Below are positions 44,913 to 53,017 of a stretch of 64,000 nucleotides of DNA, one piece after another. The notes under the pieces were generated by a model, which was not told the DNA's origin, made no database searches, and saw nothing but the letters and a program-made list of their open reading frames with translations. The stretch comes from Niabella sp. (GTDB taxonomy: Bacteria > Bacteroidota > Bacteroidia > Chitinophagales > Chitinophagaceae). The stretch is from assembly GCF_030150205.1 (NCBI RefSeq), contig NZ_JASLGT010000024.1, forward strand, positions 434,001-498,000, in the 5' to 3' direction. Position 1 is the first letter of the stretch. Each line of letters begins with the position of its first letter. The translations under genes were made by a program, and so were the position numbers.

Positions 44913-45392
44913 ATGTACTCCAAAACAAAAAGGATACTCATTTCCGCGCTTTTCTTCCTTTGCTGCTGGAAGGCGGATACCACGCCAACTATCCGTAACG
45001 CGGAATGGCTGGCCGGCACCTGGGAAAACCGGGTTGCGCCGGGAAAAATCATTTATGAAACCTGGACCCGATCCGGCGATGCAGCGCTAACAGGAAAAAG
45101 CTATATGCTCAAGGAAAAGGATACCCTGTTGTTTGAAACTGTAAAGCTGGTGGAAAAAAATGGGCGGCTGCTTTATATAGCAACGGTTCCGCGTCAGAAC
45201 AACGGGGAGCCGGTTGTTTTTACTTCAAAAACGGTTTCAGAAACGGAATTGATTTTTGAAAACCCGGAACATGATTTTCCTCAAAGGATCCGCTATACCC
45301 GGGTGGGGGCAGACTCCCTGTTAGCGGAAATTTCAGGAACCAAAAACGGTAATGAGCGGAAACAATCTTTTCCTATGAAGCGGGTGCATTAA
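44913..45392 (+). CDS. DUF6265-family exported protein
   Basis: 159 residues from the ATG at 44913 (MYSKTKRILISALFFLCC), which opens a signal peptide/lipobox-like segment; the in-frame ORF extends 92 codons further back through the end of the AraC gene in another frame and is not credible. The mature part (EWLAGTWENRVAPGKIIYETWTRSGD, ELIFENPEHDFPQRIRYTRVG) is the DUF6265 pattern of a small lipocalin-like barrel. Function unknown. Possibly controlled by the AraC regulator upstream. Confidence 0.82.
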   Translation: MYSKTKRILISALFFLCCWKADTTPTIRNAEWLAGTWENRVAPGKIIYETWTRSGDAALTGKSYMLKEKDTLLFETVKLVEKNGRLLYIATVPRQNNGEPVVFTSKTVSETELIFENPEHDFPQRIRYTRVGADSLLAEISGTKNGNERKQSFPMKRVH

Positions 45393-45501
45393 GGGGGGCG
45401 GCTCCATACTTTGCGAATATTGCAGGCGAATGACAGCAGAAGCGGCAAGTCTGTTGTACCTTCTTTGAAACATCCTGCATGAAGAAAAACCAGAAGCCTC
45501 T

Positions 45502-45509
45502 TACCTTTG
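45502..45509 (+). promoter_or_regulatory. -7 box TACCTTTG upstream of the GIY-YIG-like gene
   Basis: A perfect TAnnTTTG, 18 bases upstream of the start at 45528; no -33 element is evident at the right distance. Confidence 0.4.
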
Positions 45510-45527
45510 TAGGGTATAAACCGGCAG

Positions 45528-45881
45528 ATGAAAACAAAAAAAGAGCTGAAAGAGCAGTATAAACAGCAGAAATTTAAAATGGGAGTGTTCCAGGTAAGGA
45601 ATACAGAAAACGATAAGATCTTTATTGGAAGCAGTACGGACCTGGTGGCCATATGGAACCGCCTTCGCTTTCAGCTGAATAATGGTCTTCATTCAAATGA
45701 AGAGTTGCAGGCAGACTGGTTGCGGTTGGGGGAAGCACAGTTTGCTTATGAGATCCTCAGCGAAATAAAACAGGACGATGCGCAACCAACGGATTATAAA
45801 CGAGAAGCAGAACACCTGGAAAAGATGTTTATGGAGGAGTTGCAGCCTTTTGGAGCAAATGGCTACCATACGGTTAAATAA
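45528..45881 (+). CDS. GIY-YIG-like nuclease-family protein, diverged active site
   Basis: 117 residues. The first strand reads GVFQVRN and the second IFIGSS where active GIY-YIG nucleases have GIY and YIG, so both Tyr positions are replaced by Phe or Val. The following helix (LVAIWNRLRFQLNNGLHSNEELQADW) has an Arg in roughly the expected place, and the C-terminus has EKMFMEELQPFGANGYH. It is typical of a small family in Bacteroidota. It may bind DNA without cutting, or be inactive (inference). The downstream gap 45882-46136 has two CAGGTTTTTCCTG hairpin-like copies. Confidence 0.75.
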   Translation: MKTKKELKEQYKQQKFKMGVFQVRNTENDKIFIGSSTDLVAIWNRLRFQLNNGLHSNEELQADWLRLGEAQFAYEILSEIKQDDAQPTDYKREAEHLEKMFMEELQPFGANGYHTVK

Positions 45882-46136
45882 CACTCCCGGTGTAGGACGA
45901 TTCAGGAAACATTCCAAACATTAACATACGATGTCTCCCTATCCATATTCGCCGATCAGCCGGGGCCGGCATAGCGGCAATAACCAGGATAGCGTCTTCA
46001 GGTTTTTCCTGATACAGGAATACAGCGATTTTGTTGTAAATTCGGGAAATGCACAGGGCAGGAAAAGCGTTGCAGAGAATGATACGGCATCCAGGTTTTT
46101 CCTGTTTTTATTGTAACAGTCAAATCGTATCAGGTT

Positions 46137-46874
46137 ATGCTGGACTCTCTGTGGGTGATCATGCTGTATGTTGTTTTATTGTTTTTTAGTGTTGCGGGAG
46201 GAATCCGGTACGCCTTGCGTTACCGGAAGAAATTCCGTTGGGATAGCTCCGGTATCGAAAACTCCATCGTCGGTATTTTTGGCCTGATCATTTCCTTCAC
46301 CTTTTTGCAGGCGGGGAATGCGCATCGCGAGCGGTTTGCCTATTTGCATAAAGAGGCGAACAATATAGATGCACTTTACCGGTATAGCAGAAAGCTGCCG
46401 GATTCTTTCCGGCTGTATACAAAAAACATGCTCCAGGAATTTTTAAAAAACCAGCTGGCTTTTGAGCAATCGGGGAATGGTACTTTTTTTTATAATGCTA
46501 AAAAGCAGAGTGATGCTTACTGGGTCCGCCTGACCGCTCTGAAGAAGCAACAGCACAATGTGGCCATCGATAAAGTGACGGAATATTTTGATCAGTTACA
46601 GGACACGGTTTCTTTATTTGCATATTCCAACTATGAACGAACACCTGCATTTGTTATTTTTCTGCTGGTTGTGGTATCGATGCTGATCGGGTTTTTGGTC
46701 GGATTTATGAATGGTGTAAAGGAACGGGTTCACTATATGGTTCCGCTTATATATTTTGTAACCGTATCGCTGACCATGCTGGTCATCAGTGATCTTAACA
46801 ATCCCCGCCTTGGACTGATAAAGCCCAGTTACTATCATTTGCAACTGACCTTACAGTATATCTGGAATAACTGA
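46137..46874 (+). CDS. DUF4239/bestrophin-like membrane protein
   Basis: 245 residues. Membrane helices near 5-25, 42-58, 174-195 and 205-222. The pattern IENSIVGIFGLIISFTFLQAGNAHRERFAYLHKEANNIDALYRYSRKLP-type region (family core around residues 41-88) is shared with DUF4239, which is related to bestrophin-like channels. Start at ATG 46137. Function not established; an ion channel or pore role is only suggested by the distant similarity. It is followed after 38 bases by a Pr6Pr gene. Confidence 0.7.
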   Translation: MLDSLWVIMLYVVLLFFSVAGGIRYALRYRKKFRWDSSGIENSIVGIFGLIISFTFLQAGNAHRERFAYLHKEANNIDALYRYSRKLPDSFRLYTKNMLQEFLKNQLAFEQSGNGTFFYNAKKQSDAYWVRLTALKKQQHNVAIDKVTEYFDQLQDTVSLFAYSNYERTPAFVIFLLVVVSMLIGFLVGFMNGVKERVHYMVPLIYFVTVSLTMLVISDLNNPRLGLIKPSYYHLQLTLQYIWNN

Positions 46875-46912
46875 ACAGGAACCGGCGCTTAAAGCCAAAC
46901 AAATCGAATATA

Positions 46913-47554
46913 ATGCAGACTCAAATAAGAAAACGCTGGTTGTTGATTCTTGTAACGCTGGTTGCCTGGTTTGCCGTAGTGCTCCAGCTCTGCCTGATGG
47001 TACTGCATACAAAGAATCCTCCTGGGGAAACCCTGCTGCGTTTTTTCTCTTATTATACCATCCTTACCAATCTGCTGGTTGCCATTTATGGCACCCTGTT
47101 GCTGATGAACCCCGGCGGCCGGTTGAGCAGGTTCCTTTTGAAGCCCGGAACGGCTACGGCTATTACGGTGTATATCACTATTGTGGGGCTGGTGTATAAC
47201 CTGGTATTGCGTCATTTGTGGAGTCCAGAAGGGTGGCAGTGGCTGGTGGATGAGTTGCTCCATGTAGGCGTTCCGTTGCTGTTTATCCTGTACTGGCTGG
47301 TGGTGGTTCCTAAATCAACATTGGGCTGGAAGCTCATTCCGGGGTGGCTGATTTATCCGGCGGTATATGCGATCTGTATTTTTTTAAGAGGCGCAATGTC
47401 CGGTTTTTATCCCTATCCTTTTGTGGATGTAACGGTGTTAGGATATCCGCGTGCGTTGTTAAACAGTGTGGTTTTAACCGGAGGCTTCCTCCTGATTTCC
47501 GCTGTATTTGTGGGCCTTGGCCGCCGGCTGTCCCGGGCGGGGCGCGCCGTTTAA
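46913..47554 (+). CDS. Pr6Pr-family membrane protein
   Basis: 213 residues with six helices. Family motifs FFSYYTILTNLLVAIYG (about 44-60), YNLVLRHLW, VDELLHVGVPLLFILYWLV and PWLIYPAVYAI-like, with YPYPFVDVTVLGYPRALLNS near the end, match Pr6Pr (FAR-17a/AIG1-like) membrane proteins. No activity can be assigned with confidence. It follows the DUF4239-like gene in the same direction. Confidence 0.85.
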   Translation: MQTQIRKRWLLILVTLVAWFAVVLQLCLMVLHTKNPPGETLLRFFSYYTILTNLLVAIYGTLLLMNPGGRLSRFLLKPGTATAITVYITIVGLVYNLVLRHLWSPEGWQWLVDELLHVGVPLLFILYWLVVVPKSTLGWKLIPGWLIYPAVYAICIFLRGAMSGFYPYPFVDVTVLGYPRALLNSVVLTGGFLLISAVFVGLGRRLSRAGRAV

Positions 47555-47681
47555 TAAGAAGGGATCAGATTTGATGGCTTTCATAGCCAGGTTGGCGGTG
47601 CCGGTGTAAAAGGTCTCCCTGGTCTTTAGGTTAACCCCAACTGATTGCATGTCTGATATCGTAAGGGATGGTATCTTGATG

Positions 47682-47689
47682 TATATTTG
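47682..47689 (+). promoter_or_regulatory. -7 box TATATTTG directly before a start codon
   Basis: Perfect TAnnTTTG with only three bases before the ATG at 47693, so the transcript would start at or near the start codon (leaderless). Confidence 0.45.
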
Positions 47690-47692
47690 TTA

Positions 47693-48430
47693 ATGTTGAT
47701 AACAGAACAAAAATTTTTGCAGACATTCGAAATGGAATTCCGTGAAAAGGGATTTGCAGTAGCTCCGGCTATATTTACATCACAGGAAGTGAACGCTATC
47801 ATTAGAAAGATTGAGGCTGCTGATAAAACAAAGGACACATTTCGCAAATCGGCCGGTCTCTTTGCCATCCGGCAATTTCTGAAAGAGATCCCTGACATTT
47901 ATGAGCTGATTTTTAATTTCCAATTGAAATCCCTCATTCATCAGCTTTATGGAAAGGCCTATTTTGTAATAAAAAGTATCTATTTTGATAAACCCGCTGC
48001 TTCCAATTGGTATGTCAGCTACCATCAGGATCTCACCATTTCTGTAAATACCAGGGCAGAGGTTTCCGGCTATGGTCCATGGACGGTAAAGCAGGATCAA
48101 TTTGCAGTACAACCGCCACTTCCCGTTTTGGAAAATATTTTTACCATGCGCATACATCTTGATGATACCGATGAAGCAAATGGGGCATTGAGGGTGGTGC
48201 CGGGATCGCACCGGAAAGGCATTTATCGGCCGGAGCATATTGATTGGTCTGTGGAAACGGAACATGCATGCTGTGTTCCCGAAGGAGGGGTAATGATCAT
48301 GAAACCTTTATTGTTACATAGCTCCGGGCGTACGCAGAATAACCGGCAACGGCGGGTCATTCATATAGAGTTTTCAAGCATGGAACTACCAGCCTCAGTG
48401 AAATGGTCAGAAAAGATGGTGGTTTTTTGA
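47693..48430 (+). CDS. Phytanoyl-CoA dioxygenase-family protein
   Basis: 245 residues from the ATG at 47693; a TTG at 47687 would add two residues. Fe(II)/2-oxoglutarate oxygenase of the PhyH family: N-terminal FREKGFAVAPAIFTSQEVNAI, the metal-binding His-x-Asp in YHQDLTISV (about residues 103-105), GALRVVPGSHRKG, and the second His with the 2-oxoglutarate-binding Arg in LLLHSSGRTQNNRQRRVIHIEFS. The facial triad is complete, so it should be active; the substrate is unknown. It may be translated from a leaderless message. Confidence 0.9.
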   Translation: MLITEQKFLQTFEMEFREKGFAVAPAIFTSQEVNAIIRKIEAADKTKDTFRKSAGLFAIRQFLKEIPDIYELIFNFQLKSLIHQLYGKAYFVIKSIYFDKPAASNWYVSYHQDLTISVNTRAEVSGYGPWTVKQDQFAVQPPLPVLENIFTMRIHLDDTDEANGALRVVPGSHRKGIYRPEHIDWSVETEHACCVPEGGVMIMKPLLLHSSGRTQNNRQRRVIHIEFSSMELPASVKWSEKMVVF

Positions 48431-48469
48431 TTCTCTGCAATGGGGGCATAGGTTCGAAGCCGGTATTGG

Positions 48470-48477
48470 TAACTTTG
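48470..48477 (+). promoter_or_regulatory. -7 box TAACTTTG directly before a start codon
   Basis: Perfect TAnnTTTG, seven bases before the ATG at 48485, compatible with a leaderless or nearly leaderless message. Confidence 0.45.
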
Positions 48478-48484
48478 TAACAGG

Positions 48485-49384
48485 ATGACGTTTATTGAAA
48501 AACAAATAAAGGCAGCAGGAATTAGCCTGCCGCGGCAAAAACAACAGCTGCTGCAACAGGTAGTGGATGCTTTAGCACCCATTGAAGGGGTGGCTGCTAT
48601 TGTATTAGGAGGTTCCTATGCCCAGGGAGCGGCAACGAAGGAATCTGATATGGATATTGGGCTTTACTATATGCCTGACCGGCCGTTTGATACCGGATCG
48701 ATCCGGCAGGTTGCCGGGCGCTTTGCAACTGAAACGCCTGCCGTTACCGGTTTTTATGAATGGGGCCCCTGGGTAAATGGCGGCGCCTGGATACAGACAA
48801 CTGCCGGCAAGGTCGATTTTCTTTACCGGAATATTGAACAGGTAACGCAGACGATCGAAAATGCACAGAGCGGCAAGTGGAAAAATCATTTTGAACAACA
48901 GCCGCCCTATGGATTTTCCTCGCTTTTTTATCTTGCAGAAACGCAGTGCTGCATCCCGCTGATGGATGACCAGGGCATTATAGCACGCTTAAAGGAAACA
49001 TCCAAAACCTATCCATCTCAATTAAAAAAAAATGTTGTAACACAAACCCTGTGGTCTGCTGAGTTTACTATATGGAATGCCGGCAAATTTGCTGCAACCG
49101 GAGATGTGTACAGTACCGTTGGCTGTTTAACAAGGGCTGTAAAGGATATTGTTTCTGCCTTATTTGCTATTAATGGTCTTTATCCGATGGGTGATAAACG
49201 GGCGATCGTACAACTGGAGGCCGCACCGTTGAAGCCCGCCCGTTTGACTGATAAAGTAGCGCAGATACTTTGTGCAGACCCGCATACATTAAAAAAGAGT
49301 GTGCAATTGCTACAGGCACTGCATCGTGAGGTAGTGGCTTTGTCTGCACCGCTTTATGAACCATTGTTCCGGTTGCCGGATTGA
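48485..49384 (+). CDS. Nucleotidyltransferase-domain protein
   Basis: 299 residues. The N-terminal polymerase-beta-type domain has the signature GGSYAQGAATKESDMDIGLYY (Gly-Ser followed by two Asp, about residues 40-60) and a further Asp in KVDFLYRN, so the catalytic triad seems intact. The remaining helical part resembles the DUF4037/aminoglycoside adenylyltransferase C-terminal domain. Could adenylate a small molecule or an antitoxin-type target; there is no HEPN partner adjacent, so a toxin-antitoxin reading is not supported. Confidence 0.8.
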   Translation: MTFIEKQIKAAGISLPRQKQQLLQQVVDALAPIEGVAAIVLGGSYAQGAATKESDMDIGLYYMPDRPFDTGSIRQVAGRFATETPAVTGFYEWGPWVNGGAWIQTTAGKVDFLYRNIEQVTQTIENAQSGKWKNHFEQQPPYGFSSLFYLAETQCCIPLMDDQGIIARLKETSKTYPSQLKKNVVTQTLWSAEFTIWNAGKFAATGDVYSTVGCLTRAVKDIVSALFAINGLYPMGDKRAIVQLEAAPLKPARLTDKVAQILCADPHTLKKSVQLLQALHREVVALSAPLYEPLFRLPD

Positions 49385-49430
49385 TCTTTTCTTCCGGAAA
49401 ACGGCGCAATCAGCGGGTGATTGCTGCACC

Positions 49431-49456
49431 AAAAAAAATCCCGGATTTACCGGGAT
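49431..49456 (-). terminator. Terminator behind the SusD fragment
   Basis: Arms ATCCCGG (49438-49444) and CCGGGAT (49450-49456) followed on the minus strand by a run of eight T. It is the original terminator of the truncated SusD gene, nine bases past its stop, which shows that the 3' end of that gene is authentic. Confidence 0.75.
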
Positions 49457-49464
49457 CTTGTTCA

Positions 49465-49790
49465 TTATTTTAAAAGCCACATCACTTTATTTACCTCATC
49501 CACACCCCCGTACTGGCGGTTCAACGCCTCAACCAGGTTGGCCTTGTTATAATTTACCTCAGATGAGGGATATAACCAGCGCACCGGTATGGCGTTCTTG
49601 TTGTTCTCATTTAAAGATGTTGCAGGGTTTACAGGAAACTCCGGGAATTTTGTTCTGCGGTATTCAAAGAACGCGGTTTGCGGATCCTGCATAAAATTGA
49701 GCAGGTAACGCTGCGCCCAGATCTGTTTTAGCTGATCATCGGGGGTGGATTTAAATGCTGCTTCCCCGGTAAAGTACCCATCAATATGAA
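49465..49790 (-). pseudogene. C-terminal fragment of a RagB/SusD-family gene
   Basis: The last about 105 residues of a SusD-type lipoprotein: DGYFTGEAAFKSTPDDQLKQIW, QRYLLNFMQDPQTAFFEYRRTKFPEFP and NAIPVRWLYPSSEVNYNKANL, ending in MWLLK. No signal peptide, lipobox or N-terminal helices are present; upstream on the minus strand the sequence is instead the complement of a regulator fragment. The reading frame to 49839 runs a few residues through foreign sequence. It is a remnant, not a small gene. Confidence 0.8.
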
Positions 49791-49791
49791 G

Positions 49792-49950
49792 ATCTGTGCC
49801 TATGTAAAAATGAATCTTTCCACAAAAGAGATGGCACAATTGCTGAATTTTACCCTCAAGGGGGTGGAAATTGCCCGCTACCGGCTGCGCAAAAAATTCG
49901 GATTACCGCAGGAAGTACCGCTTTCTGGTTTTATACAGGAGTTTTCTTAA
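49792..49950 (+). pseudogene. C-terminal fragment of a LuxR-type HTH regulator
   Basis: An open frame ICAYVKMNLSTKEMAQLL followed by a GVEIARYRLRKKFGL helix and a stop at 49948-49950. This is the helix-turn-helix end of the large Bacteroidota sensor-regulators (TPR or two-component propeller type with LuxR-like end). Nothing upstream continues it, since the SusD fragment starts at about 49790 in the opposite direction. An internal ATG at 49810 could in principle make a 46-residue HTH protein. Confidence 0.7.
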
Positions 49951-49969
49951 ATAACAAATACACCTGTTT

Positions 49970-49977
49970 TATATTTG
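49970..49977 (+). promoter_or_regulatory. -7 box TATATTTG directly before the AraC start
   Basis: Perfect TAnnTTTG, four bases before the ATG at 49982; suggests a leaderless message. Confidence 0.45.
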
Positions 49978-49981
49978 AGTG

Positions 49982-50767
49982 ATGAAAACCGCTTTTTTTA
50001 TACCGCCCTTGTCAATTGCGCAGTATGTAAGTGGTATCCTTGTAATTGAAGATTTCAATGTCCGGCACGAATTTGTGATCCCGCTTTTCGCTAATGGCTG
50101 TCCAACACTTGTTTTTCAAACGGCCCCGGCATTGAAAAACGAGCAAAAGGTCAGCCATCTTTCCCTTTACGGGCAAACCATTCGGCCCGGTGAATTGCAG
50201 TTTAAAGATCCGTTTGTTTTTATTGCTTATTTTTTTTATCCGCATGCCTTAACGCCGCTTTTTGGTATCAGTCCCCGGGAAATTACAGAAGACCATCTTG
50301 ATCTTATGTTGTTAAAACAGGCCAAAGAGCTAAACCTGGAAGCGCAACTGCTGAATATCCTTCCACTGGATAAGCGGCTGGAGCTGATTGATCGGTATAT
50401 TTTAAAACTGGCGGCACAGCAGGCAACAAACAATGAAAAAATTGTTTTTGCAACAAGCCGGTTAAGACAAAGCAACGGTCTGTGCACGCTGGGCGAGCTG
50501 CAAAAAGAACTGTATACGACAGAAAGAAGCTTTCAGCGGCTGTTTGAAAGCCATATTGGTATGGCTCCCAATCTTTACCGGCGCATCTGCCAGTTCCAGT
50601 TCGCCTTTCAGCAAGTCAATCAAAAAAAAATACTGAAGCTTACGGATATTGCGTATGACAGCGGGTTTGCCGACCAAAGTCATTTTATACGGGTATTTAA
50701 AGAGTTTACCGGGTTAACCCCCAATCAATACCTGGCAAAGCGGGCTCCCTATAATCCTGAATGCTGA
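49982..50767 (+). CDS. AraC-family transcriptional regulator
   Basis: 261 residues from the ATG at 49982; a GTG three bases earlier gives one more residue. The N-terminal part (FFIPPLSIAQYVSGILVIEDF, FANGCPTLVFQTAP) is a DUF6597-like sensor, and the C-terminal 100 residues form the AraC DNA-binding domain (CTLGELQKELYTTERSFQRLFESHIGMAPNLY, KLTDIAYDSGFADQSHFIRVFKEFTGLTPNQY). The -7 box lies immediately upstream. It is adjacent to the RibD-C reductase gene at 50837 on the same strand, which may be its target (inference). Confidence 0.92.
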   Translation: MKTAFFIPPLSIAQYVSGILVIEDFNVRHEFVIPLFANGCPTLVFQTAPALKNEQKVSHLSLYGQTIRPGELQFKDPFVFIAYFFYPHALTPLFGISPREITEDHLDLMLLKQAKELNLEAQLLNILPLDKRLELIDRYILKLAAQQATNNEKIVFATSRLRQSNGLCTLGELQKELYTTERSFQRLFESHIGMAPNLYRRICQFQFAFQQVNQKKILKLTDIAYDSGFADQSHFIRVFKEFTGLTPNQYLAKRAPYNPEC

Positions 50768-50836
50768 GGTTGTCGGTTCCATTCTATTTTTCCATTCGCC
50801 GGTACCGCATTTTTGTGGTATAAAAATTTTATAACA

Positions 50837-51391
50837 ATGAGAAAAATAATTGTAACAGAATGGATGTCGCTGGATGGCATTACCGATGCCGCTACTATGA
50901 AAGAATGGTTCAACCCCTATCACAGCGACAGCAGGGCGAACGCCATCCGGGAAACCATCAGCAACAGTGAAATCATGTTGTACGGACGTGTTACCTATGA
51001 AATGCTGTATCCCTATTGGAGCGCTTTCAAAAACAATGAAATGGGCGTTGCCGAAAAACTGAATACCTCAAAAAAATATGTGGTCTCCACCACAATGACA
51101 GACGCTCCATGGGAGCATACGACCATTATAAGGGAGGATCCGGTCAAAGCGATTACAGCGCTCAGGAACCAGGAGGGAGGCCCTGTTTTGGTACAGGGTA
51201 GTGCAACGCTGGTAAAAACGATGGTTGCGTTCGATCTCGTAGACGAACTGAAGCTGATGGTTCAGCCACACGTTATGGGCACCGGAAATGGCAGCCTGTT
51301 TCAAGGAATGAACACCCGCCTGGACCTGGTAGCAGTACAGCAACTTGATAAAGGGGTGGTACAGCTTTGTTATGGCTGCGCTGGCAAATGA
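50837..51391 (+). CDS. Dihydrofolate reductase-family (RibD C-terminal-like) protein
   Basis: 184 residues from the ATG at 50837 (MRKIIVTEWMSLDG); the ORF to 50813 adds eight residues. The family pattern is clear: IIVTEWMSLDGITD at the N-terminus, LYGRVTYEMLYPYW, KYVVSTTMTDAPWEHTTII, GGPVLVQGSATLVKTM (NADPH-binding) and VDELKLMVQPHVMGTG. It is a reductase domain related to RibD/DHFR; the substrate is not known for these stand-alone forms. Confidence 0.9.
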   Translation: MRKIIVTEWMSLDGITDAATMKEWFNPYHSDSRANAIRETISNSEIMLYGRVTYEMLYPYWSAFKNNEMGVAEKLNTSKKYVVSTTMTDAPWEHTTIIREDPVKAITALRNQEGGPVLVQGSATLVKTMVAFDLVDELKLMVQPHVMGTGNGSLFQGMNTRLDLVAVQQLDKGVVQLCYGCAGK

Positions 51392-51430
51392 TCAGGAAGG
51401 TCCTTAACTGGAATACCGGGAAGAGTTTAC

Positions 51431-51505
51431 CCGGAATGATGAATAAAAAAATAAATGCTACGACTCTCCGGCGCATTATTTGCTACCTTTACAGCATCAT
51501 TCCGG
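51431..51505. repeat. Widely spaced 11-bp inverted repeat
   Basis: CCGGAATGATG (51431-51441) and CATCATTCCGG (51495-51505) are perfect complements, 53 bases apart, in the gap before the IPExxxVDY gene. A near -7 box TACCTTTA (51484-51491) lies between them. Downstream, AAGGAGG (51506-51512) is an unusually strong Shine-Dalgarno-like sequence followed by a very short ORF. Confidence 0.4.
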
Positions 51506-51547
51506 AAGGAGGCATGCCCTGATGCAGCCCCGAAACCCATTTCATTC

Positions 51548-51991
51548 ATGGCTACTGTAAAATTATCATTAAATACCGAACAGATCACCGAGGAGTTCTT
51601 TGAAGACACGAAGCTCCTGGGTATTGTAACTACGGTTAAGGATTATAAATTTTGCTGGAACCTGAATAATTTGCTGGAACTGGATTTCCGGATCAATCAC
51701 GATATTGAGATCAAGTTAAAACGCAAAAGGCGGCTTTATTTTTTTTCGGTGTATGAATACCGGGACCCTAACAGTTCATTATGTCATTATTTATATAATA
51801 ACCTGTACGACGGGGAGTTTTTGCTGCCGGAGTTTAAGCACCTCGATTTTCTGTGGCTGATGAAAAATGACACGGTAACCGATGAGTACCTGGAACAGGT
51901 AAAAGCCTGGTTGCGGGAGATTCCGGGGGTGCAGCTGATTACCGAGCTCACGAATGAAAAAATAAAAAACAAGGATTACCTGATCTTTTAA
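51548..51991 (+). CDS. IPExxxVDY-family protein
   Basis: 147 residues from the ATG at 51548 (MATVKLSLNTEQIT). A longer frame starts at 51455 but the extra 31 residues are not typical. The name-giving motif is present in altered form, LPEFKHLDF (residues about 94-102). The family is small, cytoplasmic and largely restricted to Bacteroidota; the function is unknown. It is followed after 11 bases by the pterin dehydratase gene, so the two are probably cotranscribed. Confidence 0.88.
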   Translation: MATVKLSLNTEQITEEFFEDTKLLGIVTTVKDYKFCWNLNNLLELDFRINHDIEIKLKRKRRLYFFSVYEYRDPNSSLCHYLYNNLYDGEFLLPEFKHLDFLWLMKNDTVTDEYLEQVKAWLREIPGVQLITELTNEKIKNKDYLIF

Positions 51992-52002
51992 AAACCTTTG
52001 TT

Positions 52003-52233
52003 ATGTGGACGGAAAACGACAATAAACTCTACCGGAAATTTTCCTTTAAGGATTTTAATGAAGCCTTTGGTTTTATGACCCGCGTGGCGCTGGCCGCGGA
52101 AAAAATGGATCATCATCCCACCTGGACCAATACGTATAATACCGTAGAAGTCTGGCTTTCGACCCACGACGCCGGAGATGTAGTTACCGAAAAGGATCAT
52201 AAACTGGCAAAAAAGATTGATACTTGTCTTTAA
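52003..52233 (+). CDS. 4a-hydroxytetrahydrobiopterin dehydratase (pterin-4a-carbinolamine dehydratase)
   Basis: 76 residues, a little shorter than the usual 95-110 but complete in the core. The two signature His and the DHHPTWTNTYNTVEVWLSTHDAG segment match PCD/DCoH enzymes, which recycle oxidised pterin cofactors for aromatic amino acid hydroxylases. Start at MWTENDNKLYRKFSF, 11 bases after the IPExxxVDY stop. Confidence 0.9.
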   Translation: MWTENDNKLYRKFSFKDFNEAFGFMTRVALAAEKMDHHPTWTNTYNTVEVWLSTHDAGDVVTEKDHKLAKKIDTCL

Positions 52234-52249
52234 GTTGTAATTTTAAAAT

Positions 52250-52726
52250 ATGAGAAAACTGTTCCTGCTGATCCTGCCCCTGTTTGTGGGTATATTATTA
52301 TATGCACAGCCTCCTGCCGGAGCGGCACAAAAAGGAGATGCTTACGGTGAAACAATCACTGCCAAAGGCGCCCTTAGCCTGGAAGAACTGGCGGAGAAGC
52401 TTTCCGCATCCAAAGAGGCGGTGGTAAAGGCCAAAATAAAAGGAACGGTTTTAGCCGTTTGTGCTAAAAAAGGTTGCTGGCTCACAATGGAACTGCCCGA
52501 CAAGACCAAAATGCAGGTTAAATTCAAGGATTACGGCTTTTTTGTACCCACCGCTATTACCGGTAAAACAGTGGTGCTGGATGGGGTGGCCCGCCAGAAG
52601 CTGGTATCAGTGAATGAGCTGAAACACTATGCGGAAGACGCCAAAAAACCACAGGCCGTGATCGACGCCATCACAAAGCCCGAAAAACAGGTGCGGTTTG
52701 AGGCCAGTGGAGTGCTGGTTATATAA
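52250..52726 (+). CDS. DUF4920-family exported protein
   Basis: 158 residues with a signal peptide (LLILPLFVGILLYAQP). Mature part: YGETITAKGALSLEELAEKLS, KIKGTVLAVCAKKGCWLTM with a Cys pair (about residues 66 and 71), and DYGFFVPTAITGKTVVLDGVA, typical of DUF4920 (OB-fold-like). It may bind metal or heme at the Cys pair (inference). It starts 16 bases after the pterin dehydratase gene. Confidence 0.85.
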   Translation: MRKLFLLILPLFVGILLYAQPPAGAAQKGDAYGETITAKGALSLEELAEKLSASKEAVVKAKIKGTVLAVCAKKGCWLTMELPDKTKMQVKFKDYGFFVPTAITGKTVVLDGVARQKLVSVNELKHYAEDAKKPQAVIDAITKPEKQVRFEASGVLVI

Positions 52727-52924
52727 TTATAGGGCATGAGACCGGGCCGGCACCCGGAGCACGCACAATGGCCATTCCCCGAAACGGATAACACTCCCGG
52801 CCAATACTAAATGATGGCCCCGGTTCCCGTTTCTTCAAAAGTGAAGCCGCCGGCGATACATCATTAACAGCAGGTATTTACCCGTACTGTGATGGGAAAA
52901 CAAAAAATTTTCGCTTCCTTATTT

Positions 52925-52956
52925 TTTGTTGGGAATGCAGTAATACACTACTTTTG
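52925..52956 (+). promoter_or_regulatory. Promoter of atpA
   Basis: TTTG at 52925-52928 and TACTTTTG at 52949-52956, separated by 20 bases: a full match to the Bacteroidota TTTG/TAnnTTTG promoter. The start codon is 61 bases downstream, giving a leader of about 55 bases. The remaining part of 52727-52924 shows no gene. Confidence 0.75.
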
Positions 52957-53017
52957 CAGCCTGAAAACGGGCGTTAGGCCGTATTTCTATACATCAATGT
53001 ATTAAATATCATTATTT

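Noticed and set aside
45931..46116. 61-residue plus-strand ORF with a GNNQDSV segment reminiscent of PP2C phosphatase starts
   Set aside because: Too short, low complexity around two CAGGTTTTTCCTG copies, and no further phosphatase motifs.
48485..49384. MNT/HEPN toxin-antitoxin nucleotidyltransferase
   Set aside because: 299 residues is too long for MNT and no HEPN gene is adjacent.
52743..52758. CCGGG/CCCGG hairpin after the DUF4920 gene
   Set aside because: Five-bp stem without a T-tract; too weak to call a terminator.
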